A stretch of 64,000 bases of DNA from Herbiconiux sp. Lineage in GTDB: Bacteria; Actinomycetota; Actinomycetes; Actinomycetales; Microbacteriaceae. The notes beneath the pieces were generated by a model, which saw nothing but the letters and a program-made list of their open reading frames with translations, did no database searches and was not told where the DNA came from. Positions 26,975-36,446 of this stretch are shown here, piece after piece; the stretch's first letter is position 1; each line of letters starts with the position of its first letter. Both the position numbers and the translations under genes were made by a program. The stretch spans positions 35,622-99,621 of the forward strand of contig NZ_JAHFUW010000008.1 of assembly GCF_023264855.1 (NCBI RefSeq), in the 5' to 3' direction.

Positions 26975-28435
26975 ATGGCCGAGAGCGTGGAGCCCTCGCT
27001 CGACGACCTCGAGGAGGCCAGCCTCGTCGAGCACATCCGGCGGCGCACCTTCCGCGGCTCCGTCGGCCTCGTGGTCGACAGCGCGTTCTTCTTGTTCGGC
27101 ACCATCTCGACCGCCTGGCTGGCCTACCTCGTGGTGACCGAGTCGTTCGCCCGCGGCTGGCAGCAGCTCTGGTTCCTGCTGGTGTTCTGGGTGGTGGTGG
27201 CGTACCTCCTGCTTCCCCGGGTGCACAGCATCCTGACTCTGTTCTACGTTCCCGACTACTTCATCGGCCGGGCCAAGACCCGTGAGGGCCTGCTCGGCGA
27301 TCCGGTGAACGTCGCCTTCCGCGGCACCGAGCAGCAGATCCACACCGCGATGATCCGCGCCGGATGGCACACCGCCGACGACATGGGGCTCACCTCGGCC
27401 CTGCGCACCGTTCGCGGAACCCTGCTGAAGCGCAGCTACCCCGGCGCACCCGTCTCACGGCTCTATCTGTTCGGCAACGTGCAGGACTTCACCTATCAGC
27501 AGGAGGTGTCGGGCAACCCGTCCAAGCGCCACCACGTGCGCTTCTGGCGCTGCCCGCAGGGCTGGCTGCTGCCGGGCGGGCACACGGCCGACTGGCTGGC
27601 CGCCGGCACCTACGACCGCAGCATCGGCATCTCGTTCTTCACCCTGCAGGTGACGCACCGCATCGACAAGGAGACCGACAAGGAGCGCGACCACATCGTG
27701 GCGACGCTGATCGAGTCGAACGAGCAGGCCTCGGTGGAGCTGATCCGCAACTTCTCCACCGGCTACCACCACGTGAACGGCGGCGGCGACGCCATCACCA
27801 CCGACGGCGACCTGCCGGTGGTCGACCTGCGCGAGATCGAGGTCGAGACCGATGTCGACGGTGCCGCGGCGACTCTCGAGCCCACGGTGGCGCCCACCCC
27901 CTCCGCCGTCTTCTCCGAGACCCCGATCGCGGGCCGCCGCCGCCCGGCCTCGATCTACCTCGGCGTGCTGCTGATGGTGCTGCGCGTGCTGTCGGCCCTC
28001 GGCGCCGCCGCCGTGGTGGCCTTCTCGATCGGCGACGGCGAGCTCGACCTGCGCACCCTGACCGGGGCGCTCACTCCCGCCGACGCCCATTTCCTCGCCT
28101 CGCTCGTGGCCGCCCTGTTCGTCTCGGTCGCCCTGATCATCAGCGCCCTGTACTCGGTGCTGGCCTACCTCATCTACCACGGCCACAACTGGGCCCGCTT
28201 CGCCGGCATGGGCATCAGCGCCGCAGCCGTGCTCGTCACCGCTCTGGACTTCATCAACGGCGGTCCCGAGATCACCCTGCAGACCAACCTGGTGGGGCTC
28301 TCCTTCGACGTGCTCGTGCTGCTCGCGCTCTCCGGCACCGAGGCCCGCAAGTTCTCGCACCGCCGCGCGGTGGAGCGCCGCGAGGCCCGCCGTGAACGCC
28401 GCGAGGCCAAGCGCCTGCTCGGCCGGTTCAGCTGA
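26975..28435 (+). CDS. LssY C-terminal domain membrane protein
   Basis: A 486-residue protein. Residues 30-90 hold two transmembrane helices. Residues 100-270 hold the LssY C-terminal domain, recognised by HTADDMGLTSALRT, VSRLYLFGNVQDFTYQQE and the HHVRFWR block. Residues 330-470 hold four more helices, and a basic tail ends the protein. In Legionella LssY the domain follows a PAP2 phosphatase; here there is none, so this is a stand-alone version. Function is unknown. ATG 26975 is used because AAAGG lies nine bases before it; the ATG at 26966 directly abuts that site. Confidence 0.8.
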   Translation: MAESVEPSLDDLEEASLVEHIRRRTFRGSVGLVVDSAFFLFGTISTAWLAYLVVTESFARGWQQLWFLLVFWVVVAYLLLPRVHSILTLFYVPDYFIGRAKTREGLLGDPVNVAFRGTEQQIHTAMIRAGWHTADDMGLTSALRTVRGTLLKRSYPGAPVSRLYLFGNVQDFTYQQEVSGNPSKRHHVRFWRCPQGWLLPGGHTADWLAAGTYDRSIGISFFTLQVTHRIDKETDKERDHIVATLIESNEQASVELIRNFSTGYHHVNGGGDAITTDGDLPVVDLREIEVETDVDGAAATLEPTVAPTPSAVFSETPIAGRRRPASIYLGVLLMVLRVLSALGAAAVVAFSIGDGELDLRTLTGALTPADAHFLASLVAALFVSVALIISALYSVLAYLIYHGHNWARFAGMGISAAAVLVTALDFINGGPEITLQTNLVGLSFDVLVLLALSGTEARKFSHRRAVERREARRERREAKRLLGRFS

Positions 28436-29213
28436 CGCTGCGCGTGCCCTCGGGCAGCCCGCCTCCCGCGTAGAGCCCGAGCGCGGCGTCTTGCAGCGCG
28501 GTGAGCGCCACTCGCTGCGGCCAGGGACCGTAGGAGATGCGCGCGACGCCGAGCTGCTCGTACTCGGCCGGGGTGAGCGATCCGGGCCCGCCGATCACGC
28601 TCACCCGGCGCTCGCCGAGGCCCTCCACCAGCCGCTCCGCGAGGCCACGATCGACCGGTCCCGGCACGAAGACGCAGGCCGCGCCCGCGTCGAGGTAGGC
28701 GCGGCCCCGCTCGATGGCGTCCTCGATCGCATCGTCGAGCGGCCGGTCTCCGCGTCGCAACAGCGCATCCGTTCGCGCATTCAGCACGAAGCGCACGCCC
28801 TCGGCCTCGGCGGCCTTCATCACCTCGGCCACGTTCTCGACCGACTCGATGTGCGGCCGCAGGGCGTCTTCGAGGTTCGCGCCGACCACGCCCACGCCGA
28901 TCGCCCGCCGCACCGTCTCGCCCGGGTCGCCGTAACCGGCCTCGAGGTCGGCCGTGACGGGCAGGGTCGTGGACAGCGCGATGCGGCCGACGGCCTCGAT
29001 CATCAGGTCGACCGGGATGCGCTCGCCGTCGTCGAATCCGTACGACGCGGCGATCGCGTGGCTCGCGGTGGCCAGCGCCTTCGTCTCGGGGAGGGCGGCG
29101 ATCGCGGCGGCGCTCGCGACATCCCACACGTTCACGAGCGTGAGGATCTGCGGGGCGTGGTGCAGCGCGAGCAGCTCGTCGGCGCGGTCGTGGATGAGCT
29201 CGTGGCTGGTCAT
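28428..29213 (-). CDS. Isocitrate lyase/PEP mutase superfamily protein
   Basis: A 261-residue TIM-barrel protein. The metal-binding DLEAGYGDPGETVRRAIGVG is at about residues 88-107, followed by GANLEDAL. Family members cleave or form C-C or C-P bonds beside a carboxylate (2-methylisocitrate lyase, oxaloacetate decarboxylase, PEP mutase). The shortness and lack of the KKCGH loop exclude isocitrate lyase itself. The substrate is unknown. ATG 29213 follows TAGGCT by six bases. Its end overlaps the convergent LssY gene by eight bases. Confidence 0.85.
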   Translation of the reverse strand: MTSHELIHDRADELLALHHAPQILTLVNVWDVASAAAIAALPETKALATASHAIAASYGFDDGERIPVDLMIEAVGRIALSTTLPVTADLEAGYGDPGETVRRAIGVGVVGANLEDALRPHIESVENVAEVMKAAEAEGVRFVLNARTDALLRRGDRPLDDAIEDAIERGRAYLDAGAACVFVPGPVDRGLAERLVEGLGERRVSVIGGPGSLTPAEYEQLGVARISYGPWPQRVALTALQDAALGLYAGGGLPEGTRSVS

Positions 29214-29219
29214 GCGCCG

Positions 29220-29225
29220 AGCCTA
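29220..29225 (-). promoter_or_regulatory. -10 box TAGGCT, leaderless promoter of the PEP-mutase-like gene
   Basis: TAGGCT, six bases, then ATG at 29213. Confidence 0.5.
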
Positions 29226-29275
29226 CGATGCCGAGGGCGGGGTGGGATCTCCTCGGGGTGGGTCGGGCCGCGGAG

Positions 29276-30214
29276 TCAGGCCGGGAGATGCTCCGGGCAT
29301 CCGATCGGGGAGGTGTCGCCGGCGCACGCCTCGCAGACCACGAGCTGCGACCGGCAGGAGGGCTCGAAGCAGTTCTGCATGCGCGAGGTGGCCCTCTCGC
29401 AGCGCACGCAGTGGCCGATGACGGCGGCGCCGGGGGAGAAGGCGACCGACCCGCGGGCGTCGAAGACGTACAGCGACCCCTCCCAGAGGCCCTTGTCGCC
29501 GAAGGTCTCGCCGTAGCGCACGATGCCGCCGTCGAGCTGGTACACCTCGGTGAAGCCGCGTGCGCTCATCAGCGAGGAGAGCACCTCGCAGCGGATGCCG
29601 CCCGTGCAGTAGGTGACCACCGGCCGTTCCTTGAGATGGTCGTACCGCCCGCTGTCGAGCTCGGCGACGAAGTCGCGGGTGGTGGCGACATCCGGCACCA
29701 CCGCACCGCGGAACCGGCCGATCTCGGCCTCGAAGGCGTTGCGGCCGTCGAAGAACACCACCTCGTCGCCGCGGGCCGCCACCTCGTCGACCAGCTCGTG
29801 CAGCTGCTCGGGCTGCAGCTTCACGCCACCGCCCACCACCCCGTGCTCGTCGACCTGCAGTTCGTGCGGCGCCCCGAAGCTCACGATCTCCTCGCGCACC
29901 TTCACGCTCAGCCGCGGGAAGTCGGTGCTGGGGCGGTAGACGGTGTGCCGGGAGGCCAGCTCGCTCTCGAGCCCCGTGCCCTCGCTCCACTTGGCCTCCA
30001 GGCCGGCGAAGGGGGCGAACTCGCGGGTCTTGCGCAGGTAGCGCTTGACCGCGTCCAGTTCGCCGCCGAGCGTGCCGTTGATGCCCTGGGAGGAGAGCAG
30101 GATGCGGCCGCGCAGCCCGAGCGACTCGCACAGATCGCGCTGCCACAGGCGCACGGCCTCGGGATCGGCGACCGGCGCGAACACGTAGTAGAGGATGATC
30201 TTCGGCACGGCCAC
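29276..30214 (-). CDS. trhO: tRNA uridine(34) hydroxylase, rhodanese family (TrhO/YceA)
   Basis: A 312-residue protein. An N-terminal acylphosphatase-like part with [14 protein letters not shown] precedes a rhodanese domain with the persulfide-type loop YCTGGIRCE (Cys203). The C-terminus carries several paired cysteines ([21 protein letters not shown]), probably a metal site. TrhO makes 5-hydroxyuridine at the wobble position of certain tRNAs with molecular oxygen. GTG 30214 lies six bases after TAAGAT. It is divergent from the thioesterase gene. Confidence 0.93.
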   Translation of the reverse strand: MAVPKIILYYVFAPVADPEAVRLWQRDLCESLGLRGRILLSSQGINGTLGGELDAVKRYLRKTREFAPFAGLEAKWSEGTGLESELASRHTVYRPSTDFPRLSVKVREEIVSFGAPHELQVDEHGVVGGGVKLQPEQLHELVDEVAARGDEVVFFDGRNAFEAEIGRFRGAVVPDVATTRDFVAELDSGRYDHLKERPVVTYCTGGIRCEVLSSLMSARGFTEVYQLDGGIVRYGETFGDKGLWEGSLYVFDARGSVAFSPGAAVIGHCVRCERATSRMQNCFEPSCRSQLVVCEACAGDTSPIGCPEHLPA

Positions 30215-30220
30215 CCGGCG

Positions 30221-30226
30221 ATCTTA
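30221..30226 (-). promoter_or_regulatory. -10 box TAAGAT, leaderless promoter of trhO
   Basis: TAAGAT, six bases, then GTG at 30214. Confidence 0.5.
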
Positions 30227-30313
30227 GTCGGCGCGACTGCGGTGCCCGCCCACGATCAGCCCACCTTTTTGTAGATCTCCGCAGACGACTTTCCGGTCTC
30301 GGGTGCCGAACCC

Positions 30314-30319
30314 TACGAT
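30314..30319 (+). promoter_or_regulatory. -10 box TACGAT, leaderless promoter of the thioesterase gene
   Basis: TACGAT, seven bases, then GTG at 30327. It selects 30327 over an in-frame start at 30303, which would lie upstream of the promoter. Confidence 0.5.
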
Positions 30320-30326
30320 CGGCCTC

Positions 30327-30875
30327 GTGCATTTCTTCTTCCGAACCCTCTTCCAGTCCTGGCGTTCGCGCTTCCGCTCGCGGCTGGGCATGTGGGACGT
30401 CGCATCGACGCCGTTCCGCGTGCTGCCGACGGATCTGGACGTGCTGAGGCACATGAACAACGGGGTCTACCTCTCCATCCTCGACATCGCACGCCTGGAC
30501 CTGATGGTGCGCAGCGGCATGTGGAAGCGGCTGCAGACAGCGGGCTGGTATCCGGTGGTGGTGTCGGAGACCATCAGCTTCCGCCGCTCGCTCGAGCTGT
30601 GGCAGCGGTTCGACGTGCAGACCCGGGTGCTCGGTTTCGACGCCAAGGCGATCTACGTCGAGCAGCGCTTCGTGGTGGAGGGGGAGATATTCGCGCAGGC
30701 GTATATCCGAGCCCGCTTCCTCAAGCGCAGCGGGGGGACCGTGACCGTCGACGAGCTCGTCGACCTGGCCGGCACGTCGCCCGACTCCGCCGCGCTTCCG
30801 GATTGGATCCGCCAGTGGGGAGCGGATGCGCAGCTGCCGCCGAGCAGGGCCGCCGCTCCCAGCGTCTGGGGCTGA
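30327..30875 (+). CDS. Acyl-CoA thioesterase of the hotdog fold (4HBT type)
   Basis: A 182-residue hotdog protein. TDLDVLRHMNNGVYLSILDIARLDLM is the catalytic region of 4-hydroxybenzoyl-CoA thioesterase-like enzymes, with the Asp in the usual place. The basic N-terminus (FFFRTLFQSWRSRFRSR) is longer than in minimal relatives and could bind membrane. The substrate is unknown. It has no obvious operon partner. Confidence 0.85.
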   Translation: MHFFFRTLFQSWRSRFRSRLGMWDVASTPFRVLPTDLDVLRHMNNGVYLSILDIARLDLMVRSGMWKRLQTAGWYPVVVSETISFRRSLELWQRFDVQTRVLGFDAKAIYVEQRFVVEGEIFAQAYIRARFLKRSGGTVTVDELVDLAGTSPDSAALPDWIRQWGADAQLPPSRAAAPSVWG

Positions 30876-30908
30876 GACGTTGCCGGGCGCGAGCGGTCTG
30901 GCGGGTGG

Positions 30909-32495
30909 CTAGTCGCGGTCCAGTCCGTCTTCGAGCAGGGCCATCGCCGCGCTGTGACCGCCGAGGCCGGAGACCGCTCCGCCGCGGCGTGAGCCCGATC
31001 CGCAGAGCAGGATGCGGGGATGGCGGGTCGCCACGCCCCAGCGCTCGGCGGCGGTCGTGCGCGGCTCGTCGTCGTCGAGGAAAGGCCAGTCGAGGGCGCC
31101 GTGGAAGATGTTGCCGCCCGGAAGACCGAGCGCGCTCTCGAGGTCGGCGGTGGTCTTGGTCTCGATACAGGGTTCGCCGTGTGCATCGCGCAGCAGCAGC
31201 GGCTCGATCGGCTCCGCCAGCACGCTGTTCAGCGAGGCGAGCACGGCAGCCTGCAGCTCGGCCGCGCCGGCCCCGAGACGGTGCGGCGTGTGCAGGCCGA
31301 AGACGGTCAGGGTGTGGGCTCCGGATGCCGCCAGCTCGGGCGAGAGGATGCTCGGGTCGGTGAGGGAGTGGCAATAGATCTCGGCGGGGAGCAGGTCGGG
31401 CACCGCGCCAGCGGCCGCTTGTTCGAAGGCGCGCTCCAACTGGGTGGCCGTCTCGTTGATGTGGAAGGTGCCGCCGAACGCCGCGGCGGGCTCCACGGCC
31501 GCGTCGCGCAGGCGCGGGAGCCGGGACAGCAGGAGGTTGACCTTGACCTGGGCGCCCTCGGGCATCCGTTCGCCCGGGGTGGGCTCTCCGGCGTCGCCCA
31601 GGAGCCGTTCCAGCACCGAGGGCGCCACGTTCGCGAGGATCGCGGAGCCCTCGACGCGCGACTCGCCCTCGGCCGTGCGGTAGAACACCGCGCCGTCGGG
31701 GTCGACGGCGGTGACCTCGGCGCCCGTGCGGATGTGGGCGCCGGCCCGCTCGGCCGCACGCCTCAGCTCCCCACTGACGGCCCCCATGCCGCCGACCGGA
31801 ACGTCCCAGTCGCCCGTTCCGCCGCCGATCACGTGGTAGAGCAGGCAGATGTTCTGCAGCAGCGAGTCGTCGTCGAGAGAGGCGAAGGTGCCGATCAGGG
31901 CATCCGTGGCCACGACGCCGCGCACGAGATCGTTCGCGAACCGGCTGCGGATCGTCTCGCCGACGGGCCGCTCCAGGAACGCGCGCCAGAGCTCGTCGTC
32001 GCCGAGCATCCGCCGGGCCTCGCTCCGTGTGGGAAGTGGCTCGAGGAGCGTCGGCCAGAAGGCGGCGGCCAAGGAGGCCAGCTCGGCTCCGAAGGCGTCG
32101 AAGGCCTCGGCGTCCGGTCCGGCGCCGATGGAGGCGAAGGATGCCCGGGTCGCGTCGAGGTCGTCACGATCGATCAGCAGGCCCCGGTCGGTGCCGGGGA
32201 GAGGGGTGTAGGAGGAGTAACGGCGGCGGCGGAGCTCGATCCGCAGGCCCAGCTCGTGGATGATGCGTGCCGGGAGGAGGCTCACCAGGTAGGAGTAGCG
32301 GGACAGCTTGGCATCCATGCCGGCGAAGGCATACGAGGAGACCGCCGCGCCGCCGACCTCCTCCAGCCGTTCGAGAACGCAGACGCTGCGGCCGGCCTTC
32401 GCGAGGTAGGCGGCCGCGACGAGTCCGTTGTGCCCTCCGCCGACGACCACGACGTCGAAACTCTCCCCAGGTCGCAAGTTGTCCACAGCTCGCAT
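30909..32495 (-). CDS. FAD-dependent oxidoreductase of the phytoene desaturase-like family
   Basis: A 528-residue flavoenzyme. The FAD-binding motif VVVVGGGHNGLVAAAYLAKA begins about residue 15, and the C-terminal GSGSRRGGAVSGLGGHSAA completes the cofactor site. It belongs to the NAD(P)/FAD oxidoreductase group near carotenoid desaturases and mammalian PYROXD2; no carotenoid genes are nearby, so carotenoid work is unlikely. ATG 32495 follows TAGGCT by six bases. It is divergent from putA, with the two -10 boxes only 18 bases apart. Confidence 0.88.
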   Translation of the reverse strand: MRAVDNLRPGESFDVVVVGGGHNGLVAAAYLAKAGRSVCVLERLEEVGGAAVSSYAFAGMDAKLSRYSYLVSLLPARIIHELGLRIELRRRRYSSYTPLPGTDRGLLIDRDDLDATRASFASIGAGPDAEAFDAFGAELASLAAAFWPTLLEPLPTRSEARRMLGDDELWRAFLERPVGETIRSRFANDLVRGVVATDALIGTFASLDDDSLLQNICLLYHVIGGGTGDWDVPVGGMGAVSGELRRAAERAGAHIRTGAEVTAVDPDGAVFYRTAEGESRVEGSAILANVAPSVLERLLGDAGEPTPGERMPEGAQVKVNLLLSRLPRLRDAAVEPAAAFGGTFHINETATQLERAFEQAAAGAVPDLLPAEIYCHSLTDPSILSPELAASGAHTLTVFGLHTPHRLGAGAAELQAAVLASLNSVLAEPIEPLLLRDAHGEPCIETKTTADLESALGLPGGNIFHGALDWPFLDDDEPRTTAAERWGVATRHPRILLCGSGSRRGGAVSGLGGHSAAMALLEDGLDRD

Positions 32496-32501
32496 GGCAT
32501 G

Positions 32502-32507
32502 AGCCTA
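32502..32507 (-). promoter_or_regulatory. -10 box TAGGCT, leaderless promoter of the FAD oxidoreductase
   Basis: TAGGCT, six bases, then ATG at 32495. Confidence 0.5.
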
Positions 32508-32525
32508 GTCGGCACCCCCACGACC

Positions 32526-32531
32526 TATTCT
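32526..32531 (+). promoter_or_regulatory. -10 box TATTCT, leaderless promoter of putA
   Basis: TATTCT, six bases, then ATG at 32538. It sits back to back with the promoter at 32502-32507. Confidence 0.55.
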
Positions 32532-32537
32532 CGAAGA

Positions 32538-35500
32538 ATGGCCGAGCAGAACGACACCACCTCCGAACCCGCGGCGACCGATCTGGCCCGCGAGTCGGTG
32601 GAGCTGGCGCGCCGCTGGCTCGACGAGAGCCGGGATGCGGCGGTCGATCCCTCGGCCGAGCGGCTGGCCGGGGTGCTGAAAGACCCCGACGGCCTCGCGT
32701 TCACCGTGGGGTTCGTCGACGGCGTCGCGCGCCCCGAAGACGTGTTCGCGGCGGGCAAGAACCTGGGGCTGCTGGCGAAGAAGACCCCGCAGTTCCTGTC
32801 GTGGTACCTTCGCGCCGCGGCGAGCGCGGGCGGCACGCTGGGCGAAGTGGTGCCGGGGGTGGTGGTGCCGGCCGCCCGGAAGGTGCTGCGGTCGATGGTG
32901 GGTCACCTCATCGTCGATGCCCGGCCGTCGAAGTTCGGGCCGGCGGTGAAGGCGCTGCGGGAGAAGTCGGGCGGGGATGCCGTGCGGCTCAACATCAACC
33001 TGCTCGGCGAGGCGGTGCTCGGCGATCGCGAGGCGGCCAAGCGCCTTGAGGGCACGAAAGAGCTGCTGCAGCGGCCCGAGGTCGACTACGTCTCCGTCAA
33101 GGTCTCGTCGGTGGTGGGTGAGCTCTCGATGTGGGGCTTCGACCGCACGGTCGACGAGGTCGCGCAGACCCTCATGCCGTTGTACCGGATCGCGGCCCAG
33201 CGCGGCATCCTCGGGCTGGAGACCGGGGGCGAAGGCTCGCGCCGCAAGTTCATCAACCTCGACATGGAGGAGTACCGCGACCTCGATCTGACGATCGCGG
33301 TCTTCCAGCGCATCCTCGACGAACCCGATCTGCTCGACTACGAGGCGGGGATCGTGCTGCAGGCCTACCTTCCCGACGCGCTCGGCGCCCTGCAACGGCT
33401 GCACGCCTGGGCGGCCGAGCGCCGGGCTCGCGGCGGGGCCCCGATCAAGGTGCGGGTGGTGAAGGGCGCGAATCTCGCGCTGGAGCACGTCGACGCCGTA
33501 CTGCACGGCTGGCCGCAGGCGCCGTTCGGCTCGAAGCAGGAGACCGACACCAACTACAAGCGGGTTCTCGACTGGGCGCTGCGCCCCGAGCACACCGATG
33601 CGGTGCACATCGGCGTCGCCGGCCACAACCTCTTCGACGTGGCCTGGGCCTGGCTGCTCGCGGGCCGGCGCGGCGTCACGCAGGCGGTCGACTTCGAGAT
33701 GCTCCTCGGCATGGCGACCGCGCAGGCCGACGCCGTGCGGAAGACCGTCGGGCACCTGCTGCTGTACACGCCCGTCGTCTCGCCGGCCGAGTTCGACGTG
33801 GCGATCGGCTATCTCGTGCGTCGTCTCGAAGAGAACTCCGGCAGTGAGAACTTCCTCTCCTCCGTGTTCGACCTCGCCGGCTCGCCCGCTGCCTTCGAGA
33901 AGGAGCGCGACCGCTTCCTGGCCTCGCTCGCCGCGCTCGAGGCCGATCCGGATGCCGTGCCCGAGCCCAACCGACGGCAAGACCGCCAGGCCGGTGAGAT
34001 CGAGCCCGCGGGCGCCCTCTTCGAGAACACGGCCGACACCGATCCCTCGCTCGCGGCGAACCGGGCCTGGGGTTCGCGCATCCTCGCGCGGGTGCACGAC
34101 TCCGTTCTCGGCACCGAGACCATCGAGGCCGCCTGGGTCTCGGATCCGGATGCTCTGGAGGCCGTGATCGCCGGTGCGGTCGAAGCCGGCGCCGCGTGGG
34201 GCGCGCGGCCGGCATCCGAACGCGCGGGCTTCATCCGCCGGGCCGGGTATGCGCTCGAGGCCGACCGCGACCGGCTGATCGAGGTGATGGCCGCCGAGAC
34301 CGGCAAGACGATCGACCAGGCCGATCCGGAGGTCAGCGAGGCGATCGACTTCGCGCGGTACTACGCCCACACCGCCGTGGAGCTGGATGCGGTCGACGGC
34401 GCGGCGTTCGTGCCCTCGAAGCTCACCGTGGTGGCGCCGCCCTGGAACTTCCCGGTGGCCATCCCGGCCGGCTCGGCGCTCGCCGCGCTCGCGGCCGGCA
34501 GCGCGGTCATCCTCAAGCCGGCGCCGCAATCCAAGCGGTCGGCGGCCGTGCTGGCCGAAGCGCTCTGGGAGTCGGGCATCCCCCGTGAGCTCCTGGTGCT
34601 CGTCGACCTCGACGAGGGGGAGCTGGGCCAGAAGCTGATGGCCGACGACCGGGTCGACCGGGTCATCCTCACCGGCGCCTACGAGACGGCGCACCTGTTC
34701 CGTTCCTGGCGGGCCGACCTGCCCCTGCTGGCCGAGACCAGCGGCAAGAACGCGATCGTGGTCACGCCGAGTGCCGACCTCGATCTCGCGGTCGCCGACA
34801 TCGTCTCGAGCGCGTTCGGCCATGCCGGGCAGAAGTGCTCGGCGGCGAGCCTGGTCATCCTGGTCGGCTCGGTCGCGCAGTCCAAGCGATTCACCCGTCA
34901 GCTTCAGGATGCGGTGAGTTCGCTGCGGGTCGGCTATCCCGACGACCCCTCCGTGCAGATGGGCCCGCTGATCGAGCCGGCCTCGGGCAAGCTGGCGGAG
35001 GCGCTCACGACGCTCGGTGTCGGAGAGCGCTGGCTGGTCGAACCGGAGTCGCTCGACGACTCCGGGCGGCTCTGGTCGCCGGGGGTGCGCGAGGGGGTGC
35101 TGCCGGGAACACCGTTCCACCTCACCGAGTACTTCGGCCCGGTGCTCGGCATCATGCACGCTCCCACGCTCGAGAAGGCGATCGAGCTGCAGAACGCCGT
35201 GCCGTACGGGCTCACGGCCGGCATCCAGTCGCTCGACGCGGCCGAGATCGAGCAGTGGCTCGCGACCGTGCAGGCCGGCAACCTCTACGTCAACCGCGGC
35301 ATCACCGGGGCCATCGTGCGCCGGCAGCCGTTCGGTGGCTGGAAGCGCTCGTCGGTGGGCGCCGGAGCGAAAGCGGGCGGCCCGAACTACCTCGTGCACC
35401 TCGGATCGTGGCGCGACGAGCCGGGGGCGCCGAGCGAAGGGCTGAGCCTCGCCGGCCTCGACCCGCGCGTCGTGGCGTTGCTCGAGGCGTCGACCGGCGG

Positions 35501-36053
35501 GCTCGAATGGAGCGACTTCGACGTCGCGCGCCGCGGGGCCAAGAGCGATCAGGCCGCCTGGGAGAGCACGTTCGCCGCGCGCGACGAGTCTGCGCTCGGG
35601 ATCGAGTCGAACGTGCTGCGCTACGTCTCGGTGCCCGTGCAGGTGCGGCTCTCCGAGGGGCGGCCGCTGCACGAACTGGTGCGCGTGCTCGCGGCGGGTA
35701 CGCTGGCGCGCTCGGCCGTGACCGTGAGTTCGGCGCTCAAGCTGCCGCGGCCGTTGCGGGCGCTGCTGAAGGAGCGCGGTGTGCGCGTCGTGATCGAGAA
35801 AGACGCGGCCTTCATCGGGCGTGCCGAAGGCCTGGTCGGTCAGGTGTCGCGCATCCGCTTGATCGGTGGCGATGCCCGGGCGCTCGCCGAGGCCCTCGGC
35901 GGCTCGGCGGATGTCGCCGTCTACGCCGGCGAGGTGACCCAGGCCGGGCGCATCGAGCTGCTGCCGTTCGTGGTGGAGCAGTCGATCAGCATCACGAACC
36001 ACCGCTTCGGCAACCCGAGCGCACTCACCCGAGGGCTGCTGCCACCAGCCTGA
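32538..36053 (+). CDS. putA: Bifunctional proline dehydrogenase / delta-1-pyrroline-5-carboxylate dehydrogenase
   Basis: A 1171-residue two-step enzyme that turns proline into glutamate. The flavin-dependent proline dehydrogenase barrel covers about residues 70-430 (SVKVSSVVGELSMWGFDR, and INLDMEEYRDLDLTIAVF). The NAD-dependent aldehyde dehydrogenase covers about 490-970, with catalytic Cys767 in HAGQKCSAAS, Glu733 in LLAETSGKNAIVV and VVAPPWNFPVAIPAGSALAA. A C-terminal extension of about 190 residues follows. There is no N-terminal ribbon-helix-helix, so it does not repress its own gene. The convergent Lrp and GntR genes downstream are candidate controllers. Its last 29 bases overlap the GntR gene. 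Confidence 0.96.
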   Translation: MAEQNDTTSEPAATDLARESVELARRWLDESRDAAVDPSAERLAGVLKDPDGLAFTVGFVDGVARPEDVFAAGKNLGLLAKKTPQFLSWYLRAAASAGGTLGEVVPGVVVPAARKVLRSMVGHLIVDARPSKFGPAVKALREKSGGDAVRLNINLLGEAVLGDREAAKRLEGTKELLQRPEVDYVSVKVSSVVGELSMWGFDRTVDEVAQTLMPLYRIAAQRGILGLETGGEGSRRKFINLDMEEYRDLDLTIAVFQRILDEPDLLDYEAGIVLQAYLPDALGALQRLHAWAAERRARGGAPIKVRVVKGANLALEHVDAVLHGWPQAPFGSKQETDTNYKRVLDWALRPEHTDAVHIGVAGHNLFDVAWAWLLAGRRGVTQAVDFEMLLGMATAQADAVRKTVGHLLLYTPVVSPAEFDVAIGYLVRRLEENSGSENFLSSVFDLAGSPAAFEKERDRFLASLAALEADPDAVPEPNRRQDRQAGEIEPAGALFENTADTDPSLAANRAWGSRILARVHDSVLGTETIEAAWVSDPDALEAVIAGAVEAGAAWGARPASERAGFIRRAGYALEADRDRLIEVMAAETGKTIDQADPEVSEAIDFARYYAHTAVELDAVDGAAFVPSKLTVVAPPWNFPVAIPAGSALAALAAGSAVILKPAPQSKRSAAVLAEALWESGIPRELLVLVDLDEGELGQKLMADDRVDRVILTGAYETAHLFRSWRADLPLLAETSGKNAIVVTPSADLDLAVADIVSSAFGHAGQKCSAASLVILVGSVAQSKRFTRQLQDAVSSLRVGYPDDPSVQMGPLIEPASGKLAEALTTLGVGERWLVEPESLDDSGRLWSPGVREGVLPGTPFHLTEYFGPVLGIMHAPTLEKAIELQNAVPYGLTAGIQSLDAAEIEQWLATVQAGNLYVNRGITGAIVRRQPFGGWKRSSVGAGAKAGGPNYLVHLGSWRDEPGAPSEGLSLAGLDPRVVALLEASTGGLEWSDFDVARRGAKSDQAAWESTFAARDESALGIESNVLRYVSVPVQVRLSEGRPLHELVRVLAAGTLARSAVTVSSALKLPRPLRALLKERGVRVVIEKDAAFIGRAEGLVGQVSRIRLIGGDARALAEALGGSADVAVYAGEVTQAGRIELLPFVVEQSISITNHRFGNPSALTRGLLPPA

Positions 36054-36441
36054 GGGCTTCGTCGGCGGGAACCCCGAGGCTCGCGGCGCGGTCGGCATAC
36101 GCGCGCGCCGCGGACTGCAGCTCACGGTGGGCCGGCGAGCCGGAGGCGGCCACGAACGAGCCGAGGCGTCCCCGGGTCTGGATCAGAGCATCCGTCTCCA
36201 GCTCGCGGTACGAGCGGGCCACGGTGTTGACCGCCACGCCCAGCTCGGCCGCCAGGGCGCGCACGGTGGGCAGCTTCGCTCCCGCCGCGAGCTCGCCCGA
36301 GGCGATCGCGTCGCGGATCCGCACGCGGATCTGCTCGAACGGAGGCATGGCGGCGTCCGGGCGCAGATCGATCGCAAGGCCGAGGCCCGTGCTGCCGGGT
36401 TCGCGTGCGGAGGCCGGAACGGTCGATCCGTTCTCTCCCAT
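36025..36441 (-). CDS. GntR family regulator (short YtrA-like)
   Basis: A 138-residue regulator. The winged helix is at residues 30-95 (PFEQIRVRIRDAIASGELAAGAKLPTVRALAAELGVAVNTVARSYRELE). Only a 40-residue helical tail follows instead of an effector domain, as in the YtrA subgroup, which often controls ABC transporters. It is the second gene of an operon with the Lrp gene (5-base gap). It overlaps the end of putA on the other strand by 29 bases, so transcription of one may disturb the other. Confidence 0.88.
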   Translation of the reverse strand: MGENGSTVPASAREPGSTGLGLAIDLRPDAAMPPFEQIRVRIRDAIASGELAAGAKLPTVRALAAELGVAVNTVARSYRELETDALIQTRGRLGSFVAASGSPAHRELQSAARAYADRAASLGVPADEALRLVAAALG

Positions 36442-36446
36442 ACCCG

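Noticed and set aside
32505..36125. A minus-strand open frame of about 1200 codons opposite putA.
   Set aside because: Same reason: putA on the other strand is unmistakable.
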